A stretch of 64,000 nucleotides of DNA from Paenibacillus sp. CF384 (GTDB lineage Bacteria; Bacillota; Bacilli; Paenibacillales; Paenibacillaceae). Numbering within the stretch: position 1 is the stretch's first letter; every line of letters begins with the position of its first letter. Positions 25,341 through 34,332 of this stretch are shown piece by piece. The translations under genes and the position numbers were made by a program. The notes below the pieces were generated by a model. The model was not told where the DNA came from and made no database searches. It saw nothing but the letters and a program-made list of their open reading frames with translations. The stretch lies in assembly GCF_900106745.1 (NCBI RefSeq), contig NZ_FNNV01000018.1, forward strand, positions 62,001 through 126,000, read 5' to 3'.

Positions 25341-25481
25341 GTATACCTCGACACCACACTTTCAATAAGCACGAATATGGATATAAAAAGCATAAATGCC
25401 CGCATTTCGGATAAGCGACAATGTTTATATCATATAACGTAGTCAGTCGTTATGAAAGACGAAAATAAGGAGTGAAGCAGA

Positions 25482-26483
25482 ATGAAAGTAGCCATTGTTG
25501 GTTGCGGGGGATTGGGAAATGTGCACGCCCGCGGTTACATGAATATCCCGGATGTAAAGCTGGTAGGCGTCTGCGATATCGATTTCAGTTTAGCGCAAGA
25601 ACTATCCAAGAAGACGGGAGCAACGGCTTTCACCTCATTTGACGTCATGCTGAGAGAAATAGAATTCGATATTCTCAGTGTGACATTACCCAGCTATCTA
25701 CATAAAGAATTTACTTTGAAAGCAGCCGCAGCCGGCAAGCATGTGATCTGTGAAAAACCGCTTGCGTTACATCTCGAAGATGCCGCAGAGATGATCCGCT
25801 GTTGTGAACAACATGGTGTTCGGCTTTTTGTCGGACATGTTGTCCGATTTTTCCCCGAATACGTTCAAATGAAGCAAGCGATCGATGATGGGAAACTGGG
25901 GCGCATTGGTGTAGTCCATGCCAAACGCATTGGCTCTCACCCCGGACGCTGGTTCTTTGATGATGATAAAAGCGGCGGCGTTATTACCGATCTCATGATT
26001 CACGATATTGATTTCTTCCGATGGGCGATGGGGGAGGTCAAGTCTGTATTTGGCTTAAACCAACGTGCGGATGACATTGATTACGCATTGGTTACGCTGC
26101 TCTTTGAAAGCGGAGCCGTTGCGAATCTGGAAGCTTTCTGGGGCTATCAGGGTCCTTTCCAAACCGCTGTAGAAATCGCCGGAAGCAAAGGCATTATTCG
26201 CAGCGACAGTCAGAAAAACAGCTCCTTGCAAATTTGCAAAGCGCCTTCCGACTCGGAAGACCGACGTTTCGCGGAAGTACCTCAAAGTCCTGGATTCACT
26301 AGCCCTTATAACTTGGAATTAGCCCATTTTATTCAATGCATACGAGAAGGCACGGAACCAATCGTAACTGATCACGATGCCTATAAAGCGTTAGAAATTA
26401 CTCAAGCTGCACTGGAGTCTATACGAACAGGCAAATGTGTCCATCTGCAACGGAGCAAGGCGCTAGGGGAGGTAACACCATGA
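25482..26483 (+). CDS. Gfo/Idh/MocA family dehydrogenase 1
   Basis: A 333-residue NAD(P)-dependent sugar dehydrogenase. The N terminus VAIVGCGGLGNVHARGY is the dinucleotide-binding loop; the catalytic CEKP motif lies near residue 91 and the active-site pattern DLMIHDIDFFRW near residue 170. All key residues are present. AATAAGGAGTG precedes the ATG. Its stop overlaps the next start by four bases (ATGA), so dehydrogenases 1 and 2 are translated together. The substrate is unknown; relatives oxidise inositols, glucose and amino sugars. Confidence 0.9.
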   Translation: MKVAIVGCGGLGNVHARGYMNIPDVKLVGVCDIDFSLAQELSKKTGATAFTSFDVMLREIEFDILSVTLPSYLHKEFTLKAAAAGKHVICEKPLALHLEDAAEMIRCCEQHGVRLFVGHVVRFFPEYVQMKQAIDDGKLGRIGVVHAKRIGSHPGRWFFDDDKSGGVITDLMIHDIDFFRWAMGEVKSVFGLNQRADDIDYALVTLLFESGAVANLEAFWGYQGPFQTAVEIAGSKGIIRSDSQKNSSLQICKAPSDSEDRRFAEVPQSPGFTSPYNLELAHFIQCIREGTEPIVTDHDAYKALEITQAALESIRTGKCVHLQRSKALGEVTP

Positions 26484-27469
26484 AGAGATTAAAAATCGGA
26501 ATGATTAGTTTTGCTCATGGCCATGTTCATTCGTATTTGAATGCACTTAGGGCAATGGCCAATGTCGAAGTCGTGGGCATCGCAGACGAGCTTTATAGCC
26601 GCGTTGAGAACGTTATCGGCAAATACGAGCTGCCTTATTTTGAGAAATATCAGGATTTGCTGGCCGTAGACGTGGATGCGGTTGTGATCTGTGCGGAAAA
26701 CAGCCGACATGCAGAGATCACTATAGCAGCAGCGAAATCCGGTAAGCATGTGCTTTGTGAAAAGCCTCTTGGCCTCTCCGTTACAGAGATGGAAGCCATG
26801 ATTGCTGCGTGTAAAGAAAACGGAGTCCAGCTTATGACGGCGTTTCCCTGCCGCTACTTGGCAGCTGTTATTAAAGCGAAAGAAGCCATTGATCAAGGTC
26901 AGATTGGCGATATCTTAGCCATTAAGGGAACTAATCGCGGTTCACTTCCTTCAGGCTGGTTTCTTCAAAAAGAGCTTGCCGGCGGCGGAGCTTTATTAGA
27001 CCATACCGTTCACGTCATGGACTTAATGAATTGGTTTACCCAGTCTGAAGTGAAAGAAGTATACGCCTATGCTGGCACGTTATTTCACGAAAAGATCGAT
27101 ATTGATGATGCCGGAATGATCCATGTCAAATTCGCAAATGGGGCTGTTGGCGTCTTGGACACAAGCTGGTCACGGAACTCTGCTTTCCCTACGTGGGGAG
27201 ATGTCACCATGACGGTCATTGGGACAAAGGGGACGCTTTCGATCGATGGTTTTGCGCAAAAAAATGATCTGTATAGTGAAGAAACCGGCAAAGGCGAATG
27301 GACCTATTGGGGAGACTCCATGGATGATCTCTTAGTAAAATCCTTTGTCCATGCCTTGCTGAATGGAGAACAGGTGCCAATTACTGGCGAAGATGGCTTG
27401 CGTTCAACGATAGTTGCCTTAGCTGGGTACAAATCAGCAGCGAATGGGCAACCGGTATCTTTAGAGTAA
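26480..27469 (+). CDS. Gfo/Idh/MocA family dehydrogenase 2
   Basis: A 329-residue dehydrogenase related to its neighbour. It has IGMISFAHGHVHSYL at the N terminus (here the loop is SFAHGH rather than GxGxxG, as in one subgroup), CEKP near residue 95 and DHTVHVMDLMNW near residue 180. The ATG at 26480 overlaps the previous stop and follows GGGGAGG, so it is preferred over an upstream in-frame codon. The unusual first loop suggests altered cofactor binding. It is followed 21 bases later by dehydrogenase 3. Confidence 0.88.
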   Translation: MKRLKIGMISFAHGHVHSYLNALRAMANVEVVGIADELYSRVENVIGKYELPYFEKYQDLLAVDVDAVVICAENSRHAEITIAAAKSGKHVLCEKPLGLSVTEMEAMIAACKENGVQLMTAFPCRYLAAVIKAKEAIDQGQIGDILAIKGTNRGSLPSGWFLQKELAGGGALLDHTVHVMDLMNWFTQSEVKEVYAYAGTLFHEKIDIDDAGMIHVKFANGAVGVLDTSWSRNSAFPTWGDVTMTVIGTKGTLSIDGFAQKNDLYSEETGKGEWTYWGDSMDDLLVKSFVHALLNGEQVPITGEDGLRSTIVALAGYKSAANGQPVSLE

Positions 27470-27490
27470 ACGTAGAGAGAAGGATAGATC

Positions 27491-28795
27491 ATGAAACCAT
27501 TGACAGCTGTACTTCTTGGAGCAGGATCCCGAGGTGCTCGAAGCTATGCGCCTTATGCACTCGATTACCCGCACGAATTGAAGATTGTCGCGGTAGCCGA
27601 GCCGGATAAAGAACGACGCGAGAAGTTTGCGCAAGAACATCACATACCTGCAGAACAATGCTTTGCTTCTTGGGAAGAAGTGCTCGAGCAGCCGCAACTG
27701 GCGGATATTATGATGATTTGTACGCAGGATCGTATGCATCATGAGCCGACGATTCAGTCTCTCAATAAGGGCTATCATGTTCTGCTCGAGAAACCGATGT
27801 CGCCAGATCCGCGAGAATGCATCGAAATGGAGCAGGCGGCAAAGGAAAACAATCGTTTGCTGACGATTTGTCACGTGCTGCGTTATACCCCCTTCTGGTC
27901 AACGGTTAAACGGATTATTGATGAAGGACGAATTGGCGAAGTGGCCTCCATTCAGCTGAACGAAAATGTTGGCTATTGGCATATTGCACACAGTTTCGTT
28001 CGCGGCAACTGGAACAACTCCGATACGTCAAGCCCGATGATTCTATCGAAGTCCTGCCATGACATGGACATATTATCCTGGCTGATGGACCAGCCGTGCG
28101 TTCGCGTCAGCTCGTATGGCTCGTTGATGCATTTTCATTCCGGCAATGCGCCGGAAGGCTCTGCGGATCGTTGTTTAGACGGCTGCGCAGTGGAAGCGCA
28201 ATGCCCTTATTCGGCGCCGAGATTCTATCTGGGCGATGGCAAGGGCTGGGCTTGGCATTTCACACAGGATGCCAGCAGAGAAGCGATCGTAAAAGGGCTG
28301 CAAACATCCCCATACGGGCGGTGTGTGTATAAATCTGATAATAATGTGGTGGACCATCAGGTTGTGAACATGGAGTTCGCAAACGGTGCCACGGCTACTT
28401 TCAGCATGTGCGGATTCACAATGGAGCAGGAACGAATCATACAAATCATGGGCACGAAGGGTCAAATTAGCGGCCACGACGATAAAATCGTCGTGCACGA
28501 TTTCGTAACGAAAGAGAAGAATGAAATTTCGATTCATGTGCCGAGCAGCGGCCACGGCGGCGGGGATGCAGGGGTTATGAGCAGCTTCATAAGCGAAGTC
28601 CGCACGTATACAGGCGGGGAAAGCTTGACTTCCGCAGCGGCTTCGGTACGTAGTCACTTGATGGCGTTTGCAGCCGAAGAATCGCGCTTAAACAAAGGGA
28701 GATCCATCGAGATTGCTGAATTCGGCAAGCATATTATGGCTGCGTCTTCCGTTCGTAAGGATAGATCCATTGGGTATAGGGAAACAAGTAAATAA
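27491..28795 (+). CDS. Gfo/Idh/MocA family dehydrogenase 3 with Cys-rich insert
   Basis: A 434-residue protein, about 100 residues longer than its two neighbours. VLLGAGSRGARSYAPYA is the dinucleotide loop, LEKP lies near residue 101, and the active-site segment reads ILSKSCHDMDILSW near residue 182. Beyond it, at about residues 220-240, a Cys cluster appears (RCLDGCAVEAQCPYSA), which could bind zinc or another metal. Two of the usual catalytic positions (Lys in EKP, His in CHD) are present. AGAGAGAAGG precedes the ATG. The gene is third in the run, about 100 bases before the binding-protein gene. Confidence 0.87.
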   Translation: MKPLTAVLLGAGSRGARSYAPYALDYPHELKIVAVAEPDKERREKFAQEHHIPAEQCFASWEEVLEQPQLADIMMICTQDRMHHEPTIQSLNKGYHVLLEKPMSPDPRECIEMEQAAKENNRLLTICHVLRYTPFWSTVKRIIDEGRIGEVASIQLNENVGYWHIAHSFVRGNWNNSDTSSPMILSKSCHDMDILSWLMDQPCVRVSSYGSLMHFHSGNAPEGSADRCLDGCAVEAQCPYSAPRFYLGDGKGWAWHFTQDASREAIVKGLQTSPYGRCVYKSDNNVVDHQVVNMEFANGATATFSMCGFTMEQERIIQIMGTKGQISGHDDKIVVHDFVTKEKNEISIHVPSSGHGGGDAGVMSSFISEVRTYTGGESLTSAAASVRSHLMAFAAEESRLNKGRSIEIAEFGKHIMAASSVRKDRSIGYRETSK

Positions 28796-28900
28796 TCGTA
28801 TACAAAGTAAAAACGGGTAGATAGAATTTCATTGCCCTTAGCTCTATCATAATTAATGAAGTCGGATTAATGTAGAGAATCATTAAGGGGGACACACGCA

Positions 28901-30562
28901 ATGAAGATGTGGAAAAGAACAACGGCTTTTGGTTTTGTCGCATGTGCGCTTGTGCTTTCAAGCGCTTGCAGTTCCGGTAACACGGATGAAACTTCACAAA
29001 GCGCGTCTAACTCAACGTCAACTGCTAATTCAGACAAAAAAGTAGTCGAGTTGACGACAGTTCGCAGTAATCCATCCGATATTAAATGGGACCCGGGCGA
29101 GTCGATGGACAAAAACGCCGTTTACGACGCCTATGAGAAAGATTTGGGTATTCGTATTAAAAATGTGTGGGTTGCAGATTCGAAACAGGCTGAACAAAAG
29201 CTTAACATGATGATTGCATCCAATGACATTCCCGACTTCTTCTCTGTTAATGGCCAGGTTCAACTGCAGCAATTGATTGACGCCGATATGATTATGGATT
29301 TGACTGAAGTATTCGATAAATATGCCAGCGAAGAAACGAAGAAGCATTTTACGAAAGATGGCGGAGTTCAGATGAAATCCGCACAAGTAGATGGCAAGCT
29401 GCTTGCCATACCGCTTTCGGACAGCCCGTATAACTCGTCGAATTATTTATGGATTCGTAAGGATTGGTTGACCAAGCTGAATCTGCCCGAGCCGAAAACG
29501 ATGCAAGACGTATTGAAAATTGCCGAGGAATTTACGAATAAGGACCCAGGCGGGACAGGTAAATCGTACGGTCTGGCGCTGCACAAAGAACTGATGGACG
29601 ATTATGGACTGAGCGGATTTTTTAACGGGTACCATGCTTATCCGGGCATTTGGCAGAAGGATGCGGACGGTAAGCTCGTTTACGGCAGTATTCAACCTCA
29701 GACAAAAGTGGCTTTGAAACAACTGCAAGATATGTATAAAGCAGGTCAAATCGATCCGGAATTCGGTACGAAGGATCCGGATAAAGAAAATGAACTCGTT
29801 GCAGCCAATAAAATCGGGATGGCTTACGGCGGTTTCTATTTAAGCGCATGGCCAATCGCAAGCGCAGCGATCAAAGACAACAAATTGGTTCAGGATTGGC
29901 AAGTCTATGGATTGCCATCGATTGATGAGACTCCTGCTAAAACACAGATCGGTTTAGGCGTTAACGGGTATGTTGTCGTTTCGAAAAACTGCAAAAATCC
30001 GGAAGCCGTCATTCAACTGATCAACCAGTGGGTCAAAGTACAGCTCAAAATGTCGGATCAAGAGAAAGTGTACTATAACGGGAAAGAACTTGAAGATAAA
30101 GGCAAGCTCTATTTCAAAGCCAATCCGATCCGCGTGTTAGCGCAGGATGGTTATATTCAAGCAGGCATTACGCTTCCTAAAGCGATTGAGTCGAAGGACC
30201 CTAGCGGTTTGAATAACGATCCGGACTTGCTTAATCGTTACGATGCGGCACAGAAATACTTGAATGGCGACATTAGCGGCTGGTTCCATTGGATGATCGC
30301 CAAGCCAGGCGGTTCCTTCTCGATCATGACGCAATATTCGAAAGAAAATCGATTCGAGCAGGATCAATTCTTTGGAGCGCCTACGCAAACGATGCAGGAT
30401 AAGAAGGGGATACTGGTTGCAAAAGAGCGGGAAGTATTCACCAAAATCATTATGAACCAAACTTCCATTGATGAATTCGACAAGTTCGTGACCGAATGGA
30501 ACAAGCTTGGCGGCGAAGAGATGACGAAGGAAGTCAACGATTGGTATGCGAAGCAACAATAA
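28901..30562 (+). CDS. Extracellular solute-binding lipoprotein (ABC sugar importer)
   Basis: A 553-residue secreted lipoprotein with a lipobox LSSAC (Cys 23), then a Ser/Thr/Asn-rich linker of about 20 residues, and a large type 1 binding-protein fold with motifs typical of LplA-type proteins (YLWIRKDWLTKLNLPEPKT near residue 180). It delivers a carbohydrate, probably an oligosaccharide, to the two permeases downstream. TAAGGGGG precedes the ATG. A hairpin after the gene probably protects its mRNA or reduces transcription of the permeases, giving the usual excess of binding protein. Confidence 0.93.
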   Translation: MKMWKRTTAFGFVACALVLSSACSSGNTDETSQSASNSTSTANSDKKVVELTTVRSNPSDIKWDPGESMDKNAVYDAYEKDLGIRIKNVWVADSKQAEQKLNMMIASNDIPDFFSVNGQVQLQQLIDADMIMDLTEVFDKYASEETKKHFTKDGGVQMKSAQVDGKLLAIPLSDSPYNSSNYLWIRKDWLTKLNLPEPKTMQDVLKIAEEFTNKDPGGTGKSYGLALHKELMDDYGLSGFFNGYHAYPGIWQKDADGKLVYGSIQPQTKVALKQLQDMYKAGQIDPEFGTKDPDKENELVAANKIGMAYGGFYLSAWPIASAAIKDNKLVQDWQVYGLPSIDETPAKTQIGLGVNGYVVVSKNCKNPEAVIQLINQWVKVQLKMSDQEKVYYNGKELEDKGKLYFKANPIRVLAQDGYIQAGITLPKAIESKDPSGLNNDPDLLNRYDAAQKYLNGDISGWFHWMIAKPGGSFSIMTQYSKENRFEQDQFFGAPTQTMQDKKGILVAKEREVFTKIIMNQTSIDEFDKFVTEWNKLGGEEMTKEVNDWYAKQQ

Positions 30563-30580
30563 GCAAAGCTAATTATAACC

Positions 30581-30606
30581 ATATAGGAGGGGGAACCCTC
30601 CTATAT
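30581..30606 (+). terminator. Hairpin between binding protein and permeases
   Basis: An 11-bp perfect stem (ATATAGGAGGG with CCCTCCTATAT) closed by a GGAA tetraloop and followed by TCATTTTATTT. It is likely a partial terminator or mRNA-stabilising hairpin. Confidence 0.75.
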
Positions 30607-30646
30607 TCATTTTATTTACTATTTGATCCTAAATGGGGTGTAACGA

Positions 30647-31546
30647 GTGTTGGGTAAAAGGTTGATCCGGGAGTGGCCGCTGCATCTGATGATTTTTCCA
30701 AGTGTCATCCTCCTTTTTATTTACAGCTACATCCCCATGTTCGGGATTGCGATCGCATTCGAAAAGTTTATTCCCTCGAAAGGAATCTTGCATTCACCTA
30801 AGGTAGGATGGAAGAATTTCCAGTTTTTCTTAGAATATCCCGATCTTCAACGCGTATTGTTCAATACGATTAGCATCGCCCTAATGAAAATGGCGGCTGG
30901 TTTGATTGTACCGCTGATTGTATCTCTCTTATTGAACGAAATTCGCAAGGTGCTGTTCAAGAGGGTATTTCAAACACTCGTTTATTTGCCGCACTTTTTG
31001 TCATGGGTACTGCTCGGAGGTATTTTGATCGATATTCTTTCACCTTCGACGGGGATTGTGGCGAAGGCGCTGGGCATGCTGGGAATCGAGCCGATTTATT
31101 TTCTGGGGGACAATCGATGGTTTCCTTTTGTTATCGTCATTTCTGACGTTTGGAAAGAGTTTGGCTTTAGTACCATTGTTTATTTGGCAGCGCTTACGTC
31201 AATTAATCCTTCTTTATATGAGGCCGCTTCGATGGATGGTGCAGGAAGATGGAAGCAAACATGGCACATCACACTGCCGGGGATGCTGCCCGTCATTATC
31301 TTATTAGCGACATTAAGCTTAGGCAATGTACTGAATGCAGGCTTTGACCAAATTTTTAATTTGTATAGCCCGCAAGTGTACGAGAGCGGAGACATTATCG
31401 ATACACTCGTCTATCGACTTGGCATGGAACAGTTCCAATATGGTGTATCGACGGCGATCGGTCTAATAAAATCGCTCGTATCCCTGGTTTTCATATCACT
31501 TTCGTATTTCCTCGCTTATCGGTTAGCCAATTACAGAATTTTCTAA
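30647..31546 (+). CDS. ABC transporter permease (LplB/YtcP type) 1
   Basis: A 299-residue membrane protein with six predicted spans. The EAA loop, which docks on the ATPase, reads YEAASMDGAGRWKQTWHITL near residue 187, the LplB-like form. It starts with GTG after a weak GGGGTG site. It pairs with the permease that follows 20 bases later. No ATPase gene is nearby, as is usual for importers that use a shared MsmX-type ATPase. Confidence 0.92.
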   Translation: MLGKRLIREWPLHLMIFPSVILLFIYSYIPMFGIAIAFEKFIPSKGILHSPKVGWKNFQFFLEYPDLQRVLFNTISIALMKMAAGLIVPLIVSLLLNEIRKVLFKRVFQTLVYLPHFLSWVLLGGILIDILSPSTGIVAKALGMLGIEPIYFLGDNRWFPFVIVISDVWKEFGFSTIVYLAALTSINPSLYEAASMDGAGRWKQTWHITLPGMLPVIILLATLSLGNVLNAGFDQIFNLYSPQVYESGDIIDTLVYRLGMEQFQYGVSTAIGLIKSLVSLVFISLSYFLAYRLANYRIF

Positions 31547-31565
31547 TGAGGACGGAGGCAGCATT

Positions 31566-32447
31566 GTGATACACCAACTAACGCGGAGCAGATCTCTGTT
31601 CTTAATCATGAATTACATCTTTCTTGGCGCGCTCTCCTTGCTATGTATTCTGCCAATGATTCATATCCTTGCTTTATCCTTTAGCTCGGGCTCAGCTGCT
31701 TCGGCAGGGTCAGTGTCGCTATGGCCCGTTGAATTTACGACTGAAGCTTATCAAAATATTTTTAACAAACCGCAGTATTTTACGGCGTTCATCGTTACGA
31801 TAAAAAGAGTGCTGCTAGGCACGTCCATCAGTATGCTGTTAACCGTGCTGGCGGCGTACCCCTTATCCAAGGAGTCCGGTCATTTTCTCTTTCGAACCGG
31901 CTATGCCTGGTTCTTCGTCATTACGATATTGTTTAGCGGCGGCTTGATTCCGTGGTATATGACGATTAAAGCCACGGGACTTTTGGATTCGATTTGGGCG
32001 CTTATTTTGCCCGGAGCCGTACCGGTATTTAATGTCATTCTGTTGCTTAACTTTTACCGCGGTTTACCTAAAGAATTGGAAGAGTCGGCTAAAATAGACG
32101 GCGCTAACCATTTTGTTACCTTGTTTAAAATATATTTGCCGCTATCTGCCCCTGCGCTGGCGACGATTGGCTTGTTTACGATAGTAGGACATTGGAACAG
32201 TTGGTTTGACGGGCTCGTGCTGATGAACCGCCCCGAAAATTACCCGCTGCAAACTTTCTTGCAGACCGTCATTATTAAGAAAGATTTCAGATTCATCTCC
32301 GCGGATGATCTCGATATGTTGAGACTATCGGATCGTACGAGTACAGCCGCACAAATTTTCGTTGCAGCCGTACCTATTCTGATCATATACCCGTTCTTGC
32401 AGCGTTTTTTTACAAAAGGAATTGTAATGGGAAGCGTGAAGGAATAA
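31566..32447 (+). CDS. ABC transporter permease (LplC type) 2
   Basis: A 293-residue membrane protein with six spans. The EAA loop is ELEESAKIDGANHFVTLFKI near residue 173 and the C terminus ends FFTKGIVMGSVKE, the usual signature of this permease subfamily. The start is GTG at 31566, 7 bases after GGAGG. It forms the transmembrane channel with the preceding permease. Confidence 0.92.
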   Translation: MIHQLTRSRSLFLIMNYIFLGALSLLCILPMIHILALSFSSGSAASAGSVSLWPVEFTTEAYQNIFNKPQYFTAFIVTIKRVLLGTSISMLLTVLAAYPLSKESGHFLFRTGYAWFFVITILFSGGLIPWYMTIKATGLLDSIWALILPGAVPVFNVILLLNFYRGLPKELEESAKIDGANHFVTLFKIYLPLSAPALATIGLFTIVGHWNSWFDGLVLMNRPENYPLQTFLQTVIIKKDFRFISADDLDMLRLSDRTSTAAQIFVAAVPILIIYPFLQRFFTKGIVMGSVKE

Positions 32448-32553
32448 GTGAGTTCAGGATGGCAGCCATTCACATTGCTTAAGCTAATGCGCTCGTGACA
32501 TAATTAGCGAGGAAATTGTTCTTCCGAGTATGAGTTGAGCAGGTGTGGATATT

Positions 32554-34332
32554 ATGAACTTCATGAATAAGTTGGCATCGTTAAAAACGCCTTCTATTTT
32601 TATAAAGCTGTTTCTTACGTTCTTTCTGGTTATTACGCCTCTATATCTAATTACCTTGCGAATTAACGTGAAGGGATCGGAAGGAATCCGGTACGAAATG
32701 TCGGAGTCTACGATGGCCAGAACCGATTATTTTATGAATATGCTGGAGAGTGAGATTGGTCGGATATCGGATTCGCTACCCGAATATGTCGTCGATCAGG
32801 ATCTTCAGAAACTAAGTTCCATCGGTGATGAAATTAGTCAGTACGAACGAATAGTACTTGTAAACGCGCTGCAAAGACGGCTGTACTTAATGAAGTATTC
32901 CAGCCTGTATATATCCGCAGCCAAAGCTTACATCCCCTTGATCGGAAGGACGGTCACGCAGGCTGATTTCGATGAAGGTATCAATGAGCCGGAATTCGAA
33001 GCCTTGAGGAAGCAGAATAGCGGCGGCCCAATCATTTTTTGGAACGACCGATTGTTTCTGAGTCTGGCCTATCCGGCGAATGTGAAACGAAGCCCATTGT
33101 TCGTGCTCGGCATCGAACTGTCGACTAAGCAGATACAGGACATGCTGTACACCGTAGCAAGACCCGGTCAAGGGAATGCGGTACTTATTAATTTGAAGCA
33201 GAATTGGGAGATTGGCGATCAGAGGAACAAAACCGAGGTCGAGGAAATAAAGTCGTTTTTACACAGCCAGCAGGACAAGGAAATTCAGAGCGGCTTGACG
33301 ACCATGAGCCTTAATAAGAAGCGAACCATCGTATCTTATCGATTCTCACCCGCGATCAATACTTATCTCGTGACGTTTACGCCGGAAGCCTATATGCTCG
33401 GTCCGATGACAACGCTCAAAAACTGGTTTTGGGTGATGTCTATTGTTTCCGTCATCATCATCATATTTTTTTCCTACTCCATTAATAAGGTGATCCTGCG
33501 TCCGATGAGGAAGCTTATATACGCCTTTAATCGAACGTGGGACATTCACACGTATCCGGTCTTACCGGACAATCGAAAGGATGAGTTCGGTAATTTATAC
33601 CGGGGATTTAACAAAATGGTTGAGCGGCTAAGATGCTTGATTCAGGAGGTTTATGAGCAAGAAATCAGAAGTCAACGATCAGAATTGAAGCGACTGCAGT
33701 CACAAATCAATCCGCATTTTTTATATAATTGCTTCTTTGTCATGTCTCGGTTGATCAAGAGAGTAGATACGGAACAAGCCTATCAATTCTGTATGTATAT
33801 GGGTAACTATTTCCAAATCGTAACGCGCGACAAAACGGATGAAATTCCGTTGGAACTAGAAATCAATCATGCTCGCACGTATGTGGATATCCAGACGGTT
33901 TGTCTGGGCGATCGAATAAAAGTCGAGTTTCAGACACCTGAATGGATCGCAAACGAAGGGACCGTCATTCGCTTTGTCCTTCAGCCAATCATCGAGAACG
34001 TGTACAAGCATGTTTTTGAGCATCAAGAGGGCGATGGGAAGCTATGGATTCATTTTGAAAAGAACGGCGATGAGATTTTCATGCATGCGGAAGACAACGG
34101 CAATGGTTTGGATGATTCCATGATCGAACTATTGAACGGGAAAATCACCAATGAAATGGATGAAATCGATAGCTCGATCGGCATCGTAAATGTTCACAGA
34201 CGCATTCAGTTACGTTATGGGGAGGACTGCGGTCTTACTTTTGCAAGATCACGTCTTGGCGGACTGCACGTGCAGATTAAGCTTAGGACATGGCAGGGAG
34301 GGGAATCAGATGTATCGGTTGCTCGTCGTTGA
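32554..34332 (+). CDS. Sensor histidine kinase (YesM type)
   Basis: A 592-residue kinase with a membrane span near residue 20, a long extracellular sensor region (about residues 40-280), a second span near residue 295, a HAMP region, and a His kinase domain with the H-box QINPHFLYNCFFVMSRL near residue 385 (autophosphorylated His). The N-box is LQPIIENVYKHVFEH near residue 475 and the G-box is EDNGNGL near residue 515. The ATG at 32554 is 8 bases after AGGTG; a GTG at 32545 is in frame. It senses an extracellular sugar or the loaded binding protein and passes phosphate to the regulator that overlaps it. Confidence 0.92.
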   Translation: MNFMNKLASLKTPSIFIKLFLTFFLVITPLYLITLRINVKGSEGIRYEMSESTMARTDYFMNMLESEIGRISDSLPEYVVDQDLQKLSSIGDEISQYERIVLVNALQRRLYLMKYSSLYISAAKAYIPLIGRTVTQADFDEGINEPEFEALRKQNSGGPIIFWNDRLFLSLAYPANVKRSPLFVLGIELSTKQIQDMLYTVARPGQGNAVLINLKQNWEIGDQRNKTEVEEIKSFLHSQQDKEIQSGLTTMSLNKKRTIVSYRFSPAINTYLVTFTPEAYMLGPMTTLKNWFWVMSIVSVIIIIFFSYSINKVILRPMRKLIYAFNRTWDIHTYPVLPDNRKDEFGNLYRGFNKMVERLRCLIQEVYEQEIRSQRSELKRLQSQINPHFLYNCFFVMSRLIKRVDTEQAYQFCMYMGNYFQIVTRDKTDEIPLELEINHARTYVDIQTVCLGDRIKVEFQTPEWIANEGTVIRFVLQPIIENVYKHVFEHQEGDGKLWIHFEKNGDEIFMHAEDNGNGLDDSMIELLNGKITNEMDEIDSSIGIVNVHRRIQLRYGEDCGLTFARSRLGGLHVQIKLRTWQGGESDVSVARR

